From positions 62,001-126,000 of the forward strand of contig CAZKRY010000007.1 of NCBI GenBank assembly GCA_964555355.1: a stretch of DNA of 64,000 bases, given 5' to 3'. The notes under the pieces were generated by a model. The model worked only from the letters and a program-made list of their open reading frames with translations. It had not been told where the DNA came from and made no database searches. Shown one piece after another: positions 25,130 through 32,987 of the stretch; positions within the stretch are counted from its first letter, which is position 1; every line of letters begins with the position of its first letter. Position numbers and translations under genes: made by a program. This stretch comes from CAIKBL01 sp964555355. GTDB lineage: Bacteria > Pseudomonadota > Gammaproteobacteria > Ga0077536.

Positions 25130-25875
25130 GTAAGCAGACCTGGGACCCGCAAATCTATCAACGCGATGCCGGCTTCGTTGCTGCGTTGGGCGCGCCGCTG
25201 CTCGACGTTCTCGCGCCACGTGCCGGCGAGCGAATCCTCGATCTCGGGTGCGGGGATGGCACGCTAACGGCACAAATTAAAGCGGCAGGTTGCGCTGTCG
25301 TCGCCATCGATAGCAGCGCTGCGCAAATCAAAGCTGCGTGCGGCCGCGGGCTCGACGCCCACGTTATGGATGCGCACGCGCTAACGTTTGACGGCGAGTT
25401 CGATGCGGTTTTTAGTAACGCCGCGTTGCATTGGATGCTGCGGCCGGCCGAAGTGATTGCGGGCGTCGCGCGCGCCTTGAAACCCGGTGGTCGGTTTGTG
25501 GCCGAGATGGGCGGCGCCGGCAATGTCGATAGTGTTGTGCACGGATATGCAACCGCGCTTGCGACGCGTGGGATCGATGTCGCGCGACACAATCCGTGGT
25601 TTTTTCCAAACGAGGCGCAGTACGGAGATTTGTTGCGCGCCCAAGGCTTCACCGTCGACTTCATCGAACGTTTTGCGCGCCCCACGCCATTGCCCGGCGA
25701 TGTCCGGGATTGGTTGAATCTCATGACGCAAACCTTCTTGGCGGCCGTCCCACTCGACGCACAACCTGCGCTGCGCGAAGAGGTTCGCGCCCAAATCGCA
25801 CCACAGACCCAACGTGCGGACGGGAGTTGGGAGCTCGATTACGTGCGTTTGCGCTTCAAAGCGATAAAGGCTTAA
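25126..25875 (+). CDS. Class I SAM-dependent methyltransferase
   Basis: 249 residues. The SAM-binding motif I is VLDLGCGDG-like (ILDLGCGDGTLT), with VVAIDSSAAQ as motif II and FDAVFSNAALHWM as motif III, as in trans-aconitate methyltransferase and related small-molecule methyltransferases. C-terminal helices with RDWLNLMTQTFL follow. Overlaps the preceding HugZ-like gene by ATGA; the GFA gene starts four bases after its stop. The substrate is unknown. Confidence 0.87.
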   Translation: MSKQTWDPQIYQRDAGFVAALGAPLLDVLAPRAGERILDLGCGDGTLTAQIKAAGCAVVAIDSSAAQIKAACGRGLDAHVMDAHALTFDGEFDAVFSNAALHWMLRPAEVIAGVARALKPGGRFVAEMGGAGNVDSVVHGYATALATRGIDVARHNPWFFPNEAQYGDLLRAQGFTVDFIERFARPTPLPGDVRDWLNLMTQTFLAAVPLDAQPALREEVRAQIAPQTQRADGSWELDYVRLRFKAIKA

Positions 25876-25878
25876 ACC

Positions 25879-26292
25879 GTGGCCACGACACTGACGGGCG
25901 GATGTCTATGCGGCGGCGTGCGTTATGAAGCCACGACCACGCCAACGACGGTTTACTTTTGCCATTGCACCCAATGCCAAAAGGCACAGGGCACGGCGTT
26001 CGTTGCAAGCGTGCCGATTGCACTCGACGCGTTCAAGATCACGCGCGGCCAAGCGTTGCTGAAAGCTTTTCGCGCGACGCCAGTCAAAGGACGTTTTTTT
26101 TGCGGTGAGTGCGGCTCACCGCTGTACAGTTTCACCGAGGGGAAATCGATGGTTCGCGTACGCGCGGGAAGCTTCGATACGCCGCCGCCGTTAAAACTCG
26201 CCGCACATATCTATACCGCGTCCAAGGCTCCGTGGTATGAGATTAATGACGATGCGCCGCAGTATGAAGGGATCGAACCTGGGCGGCAGTGA
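25879..26292 (+). CDS. GFA-family (CENP-V/GFA) zinc-binding protein
   Basis: 137 residues starting at GTG 25879, four bases after the methyltransferase stop. Zinc-binding Cys pairs: GGCLCGGVRYE, FCHCTQCQKAQGTAF and FFCGECGSPLYS, the signature of the glutathione-dependent formaldehyde-activating (GFA) family. Most members have no proven formaldehyde activity, so the substrate is open. It is the last gene of the liuR-led transcription unit. Confidence 0.88.
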   Translation: MATTLTGGCLCGGVRYEATTTPTTVYFCHCTQCQKAQGTAFVASVPIALDAFKITRGQALLKAFRATPVKGRFFCGECGSPLYSFTEGKSMVRVRAGSFDTPPPLKLAAHIYTASKAPWYEINDDAPQYEGIEPGRQ

Positions 26293-26356
26293 GCGCTGCC
26301 GTCGGCCTACCGTCGCGACGTCTAGACGACATCTTCGAATCGGCAAATACGTCAAA

Positions 26357-26530
26357 TGTAGGTTGGGGTGAGCGTAGCGAACCCCAACATCCTCTGCCTA
26401 AAGTTAAAGCCGACCAGTCGAGACACGACTGCATGCAATTTTCACCGCGAGCTTTATTTGGCTTCAATAAACCGCACATTAGAATTGTCGCGCGCCCATC
26501 GTTGGGGTTCGCTAAGCTCTCCCCAACCGC
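26357..26530. repeat. REPIN-like pair of inverted GTTGGGG repeats
   Basis: Copy one: GTTGGGGT (26362-26369) ... ACCCCAAC (26381-26388) with a spacer GAGCGTAGCGA. Copy two: GTTGGGG (26501-26507) ... CCCCAAC (26521-26527), close to the reverse complement of copy one (25 of 27 bases by my count). The copies point in opposite directions around a ~112-base spacer in the otherwise gene-free stretch 26293-26548. This is the layout of REP doublets moved by RAYT-type transposases; no such gene is in the window. Confidence 0.72.
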
Positions 26531-26548
26531 TGGAACACGCGGGAACCG

Positions 26549-27202
26549 CTAAACGTACTTCTCTGTCTCCGGCAACACCTTGCCGTATTCGTCGGTAAAG
26601 GCGATTTCAGACAACGGACGACGCGTGAGTTTTTTCGGAAACGGTTTGACTGGCCACCCAATCGTCACCATCGCGGCGGTCGAGATGTCCTCTGGGATCT
26701 TCAAGAGTTTTTTCACGGCCGGTTCTTGCTCGCAAAGTAGCGTCGTCAACGCCGTTCCGAGACCCGCTTGGCGCGCGGCGAGCAAAACATTCTGCACCGC
26801 CGGATACACCGAGGCGCCACCGACGATACTAAGTCGCCCGAGTTGATGATCCGTGGGATGCACATCGGCCAAGCGCGCGCACACCACCAACATGACCGGA
26901 ATATCCGCCATATGCTCGGCAAAGTAGTTGGCGTTTTCGAGTAAACCCGATTTGGCGCCGATCCGCACCGTGCCTTCTTTGGCGGCAGCGTAATACGGCG
27001 CCCAGATCGGCAAATAAAGATCGCGCAGGTTCTCTTTCATTGTGCGCTCACGCACGACGATAAACCGGGTGGGCTGCCGATTACCGCCAGTCGGCGCCCA
27101 ACGCGCGGCGTCCAACACCTGCGCCAGCACCGCGTCTGACACCGCGTCGGGCTTGTAATAGCGGCAGGTACCGTTGGTGTGCAAGATATCATCCAAAGTC
27201 AT
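26549..27202 (-). CDS. Nitroreductase-family FMN oxidoreductase
   Basis: 217 residues from ATG 27202, with GGAG upstream; the frame extends 23 codons further but without protein-like sequence. Nitroreductase fold: DAARWAPTGGNRQPTRFIVV (FMN phosphate site), AVQNVLLAARQAGLGTALTTL and a C-terminal VTIGWPVKPFP. These homodimeric FMN enzymes reduce nitro groups, quinones or other electron acceptors with NAD(P)H. Physiological substrate not predictable. It is followed downstream only by the repeat pair and the convergent liuR operon end. Confidence 0.87.
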   Translation of the reverse strand: MTLDDILHTNGTCRYYKPDAVSDAVLAQVLDAARWAPTGGNRQPTRFIVVRERTMKENLRDLYLPIWAPYYAAAKEGTVRIGAKSGLLENANYFAEHMADIPVMLVVCARLADVHPTDHQLGRLSIVGGASVYPAVQNVLLAARQAGLGTALTTLLCEQEPAVKKLLKIPEDISTAAMVTIGWPVKPFPKKLTRRPLSEIAFTDEYGKVLPETEKYV

Positions 27203-27276
27203 CGCAGAGGCTCCGCAGTTAGCATTGTTTCGGCATTGTGGACTGGGGTGCGCGGGCCGTCGAGCACGCACCGCGC

Positions 27277-27792
27277 TTATCGGATCGGCGGTGTACGGCG
27301 CACTAACGGCCCCAAGCTTGTTTGAACTTCACGTGCATCATAGGCATTGACTTCAGTGGGCGGCTTCGTGCCCTTTTGCATCACCACATAGGCCGATGCC
27401 TTATAGTTGGTGATCGGCGTCGCGGTACCGGTGGCAAAGGTCGAGCGCGGCCAAAAGCGCGGATAAAACGGATCGAAAGTGTCAAACCCGGTTAGCGTTT
27501 GCATGTAAAGCGTATTGGCTTCGGTATCTTGATTCGAAAGAACGAAATAATCGAAGCCCTGGCTCAAGGTCAGCTCGGCAATGCGAAACAGCAGATAATT
27601 CTCGACTTCTTCACGCGTGGTCACCACATTCCCTACAAAGGTTACGCGATAACGATTGGCCTCAATGCGTTGTTCCGCATAACCGCCTTCATCGTGCAAC
27701 GGCTGGTAGGGAGTTTGGACAGGGGTTGCGCAGGCGCTCAAGGCGCCGGCCATAATCAATCCCGTCCCCCATCGTTTATAAATGCGCAACAT
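27277..27792 (-). CDS. CC0125/CC1285-type lipoprotein
   Basis: 171 residues with a lipoprotein signal peptide: a basic start, hydrophobic core and lipobox LSAC (Cys at about residue 21). The mature part begins YQPLHDEGGYAEQRI and contains YRVTFVGN and RIAELTLSQGFDYFVL, matching the small CC0125/CC1285-type lipoprotein family of unknown role. Likely anchored to the outer membrane facing the periplasm. Followed on the same strand by the nitroreductase, 74 bases further on. Confidence 0.78.
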   Translation of the reverse strand: MLRIYKRWGTGLIMAGALSACATPVQTPYQPLHDEGGYAEQRIEANRYRVTFVGNVVTTREEVENYLLFRIAELTLSQGFDYFVLSNQDTEANTLYMQTLTGFDTFDPFYPRFWPRSTFATGTATPITNYKASAYVVMQKGTKPPTEVNAYDAREVQTSLGPLVRRTPPIR

Positions 27793-28012
27793 GCCGAGTA
27801 GGATACGCCCGCAAACCCAAATTTGCGCTGAATTAACCAGCCAAGATGCGGTTCACCAGCGCCCGCGTTGACCCTCCAGCGACGAACCGCTCGCGCGCAT
27901 CCGAGCCGGGGCGACGGATCTTCGGTCTCATCGTGGGATAGACTTGTCCCCGTCGGTGATTTCGGCCAACCTCGACATCTCTTGGTTCATTTTTTCGCTG
28001 CGCTAACCCTCT

Positions 28013-28918
28013 ATGACTCCTACGGAACTCTTCACGAGCGTGGAAACCCTGCAGTCTGCGTTCGCGGCGGACAATTATCTGGCCGATCGTGCCCTTGCGC
28101 TGAGTGCCAAACTGGCCTTCGACCTCACCAAACCCTTGCTCCTCGAAGGCGAAGCCGGCGTCGGCAAGACGGAAGTCGCGAAGGTGCTGGCACGCACCCT
28201 CGAAACGCCGCTCATCCGGCTGCAATGCTATGAAGGGCTGGATGCGAATACCGCGCTTTATGAGTGGAACTACGCGCGGCAAATCTTGCACATTCGGATG
28301 GCCGAGCAAGAGCACGCCTCGCGCGCGGCGCTCGAGAAAACCATTTTTAGCGCCGACTTTCTACTCGCCCGCCCGTTACTCGCCGCACTCCAGCATCAAG
28401 GCGCGGCACCGGCGGTGTTATTAATCGACGAGGTCGATCGCGCTGATGAAGAATTCGAAGCTTTTTTGCTCGAGATCCTCTCGGACTTTCAGATAACCAT
28501 TCCGGAACTCGGCACGATCAAGGCTGCGCAGCCGCCGATTGTGGTCTTGACTTCTAACCGCACACGCGAACTCAACGACGCCCTGAAGCGCCGTTGTCTT
28601 TATTTGTGGATCGACTATCCCAACGCCATCAAAGAACGCGAGATCATTGAACGGCGCGTGCCGGGGATCGGGCGACGGTTGGCGGAATCGATCACCCGCA
28701 CAATTCAAACATTGCGCGAAGTCGATTTCTACAAGCGGCCTGGGATCGCCGAAAGCCTCGATTGGAGCCGCGCCTTGTTTGGATTGGGCGTCGATGAACT
28801 CACGCCCGAGGTGCTGCTCGATACTGCGGGCGTCGTGCTCAAATATCGCGACGACATCGACCGACTTAAAAATGATGAGGCCGTGCGGACGTTGTTACGG
28901 GCGACATGGACTCCCTAA
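28013..28918 (+). CDS. MoxR-family AAA+ ATPase
   Basis: 301 residues. Walker A GEAGVGKTE (about residues 46-54), Walker B VLLIDEVDRADEEFEAFL, sensor TSNRTRELNDALKRR, then the C-terminal lid domain. MoxR ATPases work as chaperones that remodel or insert cofactors in partner enzymes together with a VWA-domain protein. The VWA partner follows 65 bases downstream after a dispersed repeat. The target enzyme, often a dehydrogenase with CO-dehydrogenase-like CoxD/CoxE chaperones, is not recognisable nearby. Confidence 0.9.
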   Translation: MTPTELFTSVETLQSAFAADNYLADRALALSAKLAFDLTKPLLLEGEAGVGKTEVAKVLARTLETPLIRLQCYEGLDANTALYEWNYARQILHIRMAEQEHASRAALEKTIFSADFLLARPLLAALQHQGAAPAVLLIDEVDRADEEFEAFLLEILSDFQITIPELGTIKAAQPPIVVLTSNRTRELNDALKRRCLYLWIDYPNAIKEREIIERRVPGIGRRLAESITRTIQTLREVDFYKRPGIAESLDWSRALFGLGVDELTPEVLLDTAGVVLKYRDDIDRLKNDEAVRTLLRATWTP

Positions 28919-28921
28919 AGG

Positions 28922-28960
28922 CCCTCACCCCGACCCTCTCGCGTTCGCGGGAGGGGGTGA
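28922..28960. repeat. Diverged copy of the dispersed CCCTCACCCC repeat
   Basis: CCCTCACCCCGACCCTCTCG followed by CGTTCGCGGGAGGGGGTGA: the same start as the element at 17871, with one imperfect hairpin. It fills most of the 65 bases between the moxR-like gene and its VWA partner. Confidence 0.62.
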
Positions 28961-28983
28961 TTGTTTCGACACCGTAATCCACG

Positions 28984-30087
28984 ATGGCTTCGCTTTCTTC
29001 GGCTTTGCTGAATACCACACTCGCCTTTTGCCGCCGCGCGCGCGAAGAACGTCTTCCGGTGACGCCCGCCAAGGTGCTTGACATCATGCGTGCGCTTCCC
29101 GCCATCGATACGTTGAACGAAGGCGATTTCCGGCTCGCCTTACGCGTCAATATCGCCACCAGCCGCGAGGAAGAAACGAATTTCGAACGGCTGTTCGATG
29201 AATTTTTTCGCGGCGTCGATGGCGCGCCGCCGTGGCACAGTCGACTTCGGGGCGAGTCCATGCAGGGCAGCATGGGGCATCATTTCAAAGAACTCGACCA
29301 AGAGGTGACCACGGCGCTCGAGTCCTACAGCGCGGATGACATTTCTCGCGGATTAAACTTAGGCGATCGCTGGGACAAAACCGCCCCACCGCTCGATCAG
29401 ATCATCCGCGAATTAGCCAAAAAACTTGCTACCCGACCCTCGCGCCGGACGCGACAGTCTCCACACGGCAAAACCATCGATATTCGGCGTAGCGTTCGTC
29501 GGAATGTGCGTTACGGCATGGACTTGGTGCAATTAGCGCGGATGAAAAAACGCACGCGCAAAACGCGCATCGTGATGCTGGCCGATGTCAGTGGCTCGAT
29601 GGATGCTTTCAATCCATTTCTGCTACGGCTGATGTTCGGTTTGCAGCAAGCTTTAAAGAATTCTCGCACGCTGGTATTCAGCACGCATGTCACAGAAATT
29701 ACCGCGCTCTTACGTCGCAAGAACCTTGCCGAGACGTTACGCGAGGTGGGCGATACGGTACGCCATTGGTCGGGCGGTACCTATATTGGCGGGGCACTCG
29801 CCAGCCTTAATCGCGGCGTGTTACGCGAAGGTGCGGCGGGTTCTACCGTCGTGATTATCCTGAGCGATGGCTATGACAATGGCGACACTGCGCTCATTGC
29901 GCGCGAGATGCAGGTGCTCAAGCGCCGCGCGGAAACGGTGGTTTGGATTAATCCGATGTTCGGCGCGAGCACCTTCAAGGTTCGCGCCGCCGGCATGAAG
30001 GCGGCGCTACCGTTTGTCGATCACTTTCTACCCGCGTTCGACACCAAATCGTTGAGTACGCTGGTGCGGGAGTTGGCCGAGATTTAG
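28984..30087 (+). CDS. VWA-domain CoxE-like protein
   Basis: 367 residues. The N-terminal region (FCRRAREERLPVTPAKVLDIMRAL) matches CoxE-like proteins. A C-terminal von Willebrand A domain shows a complete MIDAS: DVSGSMD, then the Thr in GGTYIGGAL and ILSDGYDNGD. A mid-region is rich in Arg/Lys (RKTRIVMLAD preceded by KKRTRK). It acts with MoxR-family ATPases in enzyme assembly or activation; cytosolic. Start ATG 28984 follows the repeat with no strong ribosome-binding site. Confidence 0.87.
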   Translation: MASLSSALLNTTLAFCRRAREERLPVTPAKVLDIMRALPAIDTLNEGDFRLALRVNIATSREEETNFERLFDEFFRGVDGAPPWHSRLRGESMQGSMGHHFKELDQEVTTALESYSADDISRGLNLGDRWDKTAPPLDQIIRELAKKLATRPSRRTRQSPHGKTIDIRRSVRRNVRYGMDLVQLARMKKRTRKTRIVMLADVSGSMDAFNPFLLRLMFGLQQALKNSRTLVFSTHVTEITALLRRKNLAETLREVGDTVRHWSGGTYIGGALASLNRGVLREGAAGSTVVIILSDGYDNGDTALIAREMQVLKRRAETVVWINPMFGASTFKVRAAGMKAALPFVDHFLPAFDTKSLSTLVRELAEI

Positions 30088-30096
30088 GCGAACCGG

Positions 30097-31107
30097 CTAC
30101 TCTGCATTGAGCAAGACCAACTTACCCATCTGCTCGGAGGCGTGCATACGTTGATACGCGAGCGCCGCATCATCAAGTTTGAAGGTCTGATCGATGACGG
30201 GCTCGATGCGATGCCGATTGATGAAGTCGACCATCGCCGCGAATTCGGCCGGCGTGCCCATCGTGGTGCCTTGAATGCGCACTTGACGGAAAAAGAGCTT
30301 GGCCATTTCCAGACCTTCGGATGGATTGCCTAAAGTCGCCCCGAAAAACACAAAACGTCCACCATTGTTGAGCGTATTCAAGGCTTGATTGACCACGGCA
30401 CCGCCGGCGCTATCGATCACGATATCGATCCCACCCGACATTTCGCGAAGCTTCTTATCCCATCCAGCGGTGTGATAGTTAACACCGCCTTTGGCGCCTA
30501 GCGCGGTCGCGGCTTTCAGTTTCTCATCGCTGCCGCTCGTCACAAAAACCTCGGCCCCGTGATACTTCGCCCACAGCAAAGCGAAAGTGGCGACACCGCC
30601 CCCGATCCCGGTCACCAATACCTTTTGTCCGCGCGCCACCTCGCCATGCGTCACCAGCGCGCGCCAGCTCGTCAATCCCGCGAGCGGAAACGCCGCTGCT
30701 TGGATCCACGATAAATGCGCGGGCTTCGACAACACATCGCTCGCCGGAACACAGATGTATTCTGCGAACGTGCCTTGATCCGGCATACCGAGCACGCGGA
30801 AGTTCGGACCGCCGCAACGCCAATCGTCGCCCCATTCCCGCGCCGGGTAGATCACAACTTCCCGTCCTACCTGTGCGGCATCGACGCTCGCGCCGACGGC
30901 ATCGATTACGCCCGCGCCGTCGGAGCCGCTGATCGATGGCAGCTTAATGCGCGGATAGGCGCCGACCGTGATCCAGACATCGCGCCGATTAAGCGCGGAG
31001 GCCGCGAGTTTGACGCGCACTTCGCCCGCTTGCGGTTCCGGTTTCGCCACTTCCTCTACCCGCACGTTAGACGGGCTTCCGAGTTCCTTGAGAACGACTG
31101 CACGCAT
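30097..31107 (-). CDS. Zinc-type alcohol dehydrogenase-like / quinone oxidoreductase (MDR superfamily)
   Basis: 336 residues. GroES-like N-terminal domain (LAASALNRRDVWITVGAYP, GSDGAGVIDAVG) then a Rossmann cofactor domain with VLVTGIGGGVATFALLWAKYHGA. The zinc-structural Cys cluster is not evident, so it resembles YogA-type quinone oxidoreductases. Reduces an enone or oxidises an alcohol with NADP(H). Three bases after the crotonase stop, so the last gene of the IcmF operon. Confidence 0.87.
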   Translation of the reverse strand: MRAVVLKELGSPSNVRVEEVAKPEPQAGEVRVKLAASALNRRDVWITVGAYPRIKLPSISGSDGAGVIDAVGASVDAAQVGREVVIYPAREWGDDWRCGGPNFRVLGMPDQGTFAEYICVPASDVLSKPAHLSWIQAAAFPLAGLTSWRALVTHGEVARGQKVLVTGIGGGVATFALLWAKYHGAEVFVTSGSDEKLKAATALGAKGGVNYHTAGWDKKLREMSGGIDIVIDSAGGAVVNQALNTLNNGGRFVFFGATLGNPSEGLEMAKLFFRQVRIQGTTMGTPAEFAAMVDFINRHRIEPVIDQTFKLDDAALAYQRMHASEQMGKLVLLNAE

Positions 31108-31110
31108 GAA

Positions 31111-31902
31111 TTATTTTCCTTCGAATTTGGGTTTACGTTTTTCGCTGAATGCCTTGATCCCTTCGCGCGCATCGTGCGTATAGCGCGTGAGGCCCGCGAT
31201 CGCGCGGGTTTCGAGCTCCATCTGCGTTTCCAAGCCGTTGCTAAACGTATCCGCCAACAGACGTTTGACTTCGCCGTAGGCGAGCGTCGGTCCGGTCACG
31301 AATTGTTTCGCAATTTCCTGGGCGCGAGAGAGCACTTGATCGTCCGCCACGACCTCAGTCACCAACCCAAGCGCTTTCGCCTGCTCGGCGTCGTAACGCG
31401 GATTCAATAACATCATCTCTTTAGCTTTAAGCGAGCCGACGATTCTCGGCAAGAAGAAACTCGAACTGCCGTCCGGCGAGACACCTATTCCGGTATAGGC
31501 CATCGTGAACTTGGCCGAGGCCGCCGCGATGACCACATCACCCATCAACATCATGCTCAAACCAGCGCCGGCGGCGGTGCCATTCACGGCGATGATGAGC
31601 GGCGGATTCATGCGCTGAAAGCGGGCAATTGCGCCATGCAAGTAAGTAGTCATGTTACGCATCAATTCGTTGACGCCGTCGCCGGCCGCGGCAAAACTGA
31701 TGACATCGCCGCCCGCGCAGAACATCTTGCCGGTGGCAGTTAGAATGACGGCACGAATACTCGGCGTCGCGTCGCAGTGATTGGCGACCACATGGAGATC
31801 TTGGGCCATGCGTAGGCTGAGCGCGTTGGCCTCGTTCGGCCGATTGAGCGTGATCGTCGCAATGCCGTCGGCGACGGAGAAAGTGAGATCTTGTAAGTCC
31901 AT
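31111..31902 (-). CDS. Enoyl-CoA hydratase/isomerase-family (crotonase) protein
   Basis: 263 residues. Crotonase fold with oxyanion-hole segments GKMFCAGGDVISF and NGTAAGAGLSMMLMGDVVIA, and YTGIGVSPDGSSSFFLPRIVG where many family members carry the catalytic acid. At the second oxyanion site an Ala-Gly pair replaces the Glu found in true hydratases, and GVSPDGS carries Asp, as in enoyl-CoA isomerases, so isomerase activity is more likely than hydratase. Sits in the IcmF operon, 3 bases before the MDR gene in transcription order. Confidence 0.84.
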   Translation of the reverse strand: MDLQDLTFSVADGIATITLNRPNEANALSLRMAQDLHVVANHCDATPSIRAVILTATGKMFCAGGDVISFAAAGDGVNELMRNMTTYLHGAIARFQRMNPPLIIAVNGTAAGAGLSMMLMGDVVIAAASAKFTMAYTGIGVSPDGSSSFFLPRIVGSLKAKEMMLLNPRYDAEQAKALGLVTEVVADDQVLSRAQEIAKQFVTGPTLAYGEVKRLLADTFSNGLETQMELETRAIAGLTRYTHDAREGIKAFSEKRKPKFEGK

Positions 31903-31977
31903 GCAGGGCCCTCCGTTAGTCGTTAAATTGATTAGTGAGTGCTTCTTTTGCGTCGCGCTTACGCGTCTTCGTAAGTC

Positions 31978-32169
31978 TCACGGTGACGGAGAAGACGCAA
32001 GTTTTCTCGCCGGCAGCTCCGCCATGATCCGCCTGCGTTCGTCGTCCGAATATTGAACCCAACTGCCGATTTCGCGCAACGTGCGCCGGCAACCAATACA
32101 GGTACTGGTGCGTCGGTCGATCTGGCAAATCGACACGCAGGGAGTATCGATGGCGCCGCGCGGAGTCAT
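31978..32169 (-). CDS. Small DUF1289 protein with Cys motif
   Basis: 63 residues starting at ATG 32169, which overlaps the preceding gene's stop by ATGA; an ATG three codons upstream is an alternative. The DUF1289 pattern is TPCVSIC followed by CIGCRRTLREIGSW, with Cys residues suggesting a small metal- or Fe-S-binding module. Function unknown. It follows the B12-receptor-like gene in the operon and is 75 bases before the crotonase. Confidence 0.82.
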   Translation of the reverse strand: MTPRGAIDTPCVSICQIDRRTSTCIGCRRTLREIGSWVQYSDDERRRIMAELPARKLASSPSP

Positions 32170-32981
32170 ACCGCGCACAGCGCCGAGGTTCGGGTGAAGT
32201 CATTGATATAACGCAAGCCTTCGATCGCGCGCGAACCGTACCAGGAGGTCATTTCGCCATCGATGAGACGCACGGGCTTTCCTGGACAGAGCGCAGAGAC
32301 TTCACGGACATGCTGCGCGCGGAAAGCGAAAGGCTCCGTGCTCAGAAGAATTTCGTCGACTTCCGCGGCCGCCTGGACCAAATCGACTTCCGGATAGCGC
32401 TTATCGGCATCGTGCGGCCAGGTCTGCCAGTTAAAGAGCGCGAGCATGCGGGAAATGTAAGTGTCGCGACAGACCGTCATCCACGGCTCGCGCCAAATGA
32501 GATACAAGATCCGACGCGGGGCGTTAGGCTTTGATTCGATTACCCCTAGCGCTTCTGTGAGTGACGCACATAAGCGTTCGGCATAAGTCACCACGCCAAA
32601 AATGCCACCGAGCAACCGATAAAGTTCAAAATTATCGCGCGGTCCTAATGGGTGCGTGACGATCACGCGCGGCACGAACCGCGCGAGTGCTTGTGCTATC
32701 TCAAGTGTGTTTTCGTCGATGTTGACGATGACATGGGTCGGCGCGAGCGCCCGAACTTTCGCGAGATCGACATCCTTGGTGCCGCCCACTTTGGGGATTG
32801 GCTTCAATGCTTCTTTGGGATGAATGCAGAAACCCGTGCGCCCGACCAGCCGCTCGCGCAAGCCGAGCGCCACCAGCAATTCCGTGATGCTCGGCACCAG
32901 TGACACAATGCGACAATGCGCGTTCGCGACCGGGTGTTCATTCCCGGCCGCGTCCATCCAAGTCGAACGAGCCGCGTGCAT
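32166..32981 (-). CDS. Helical-backbone metal-receptor (BtuF-like) protein without signal peptide
   Basis: 271 residues from ATG 32981; a TTG two codons upstream follows the IcmF stop directly. The pattern is that of BtuF/FhuD-type receptors: RIVSLVPSITELLVALG, LVGRTGFCIHP, VGGTKDVDLAKV, APTHVIVNIDEN, and WREPWMTVCRDTYISRML. These are normally periplasmic binding proteins, but no signal peptide is visible (the N-terminus is MHAARSTWMDAAGN), so it is probably cytosolic. Directly after a B12-dependent mutase gene, a role in cobalamin supply or loading is a reasonable inference. Confidence 0.8.
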   Translation of the reverse strand: MHAARSTWMDAAGNEHPVANAHCRIVSLVPSITELLVALGLRERLVGRTGFCIHPKEALKPIPKVGGTKDVDLAKVRALAPTHVIVNIDENTLEIAQALARFVPRVIVTHPLGPRDNFELYRLLGGIFGVVTYAERLCASLTEALGVIESKPNAPRRILYLIWREPWMTVCRDTYISRMLALFNWQTWPHDADKRYPEVDLVQAAAEVDEILLSTEPFAFRAQHVREVSALCPGKPVRLIDGEMTSWYGSRAIEGLRYINDFTRTSALCAV

Positions 32982-32987
32982 CGTCAA

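Noticed and set aside
27833..28315. Minus-strand 160-codon frame overlapping moxR
   Set aside because: Basic, low-similarity sequence fully antisense to a clear MoxR ATPase.
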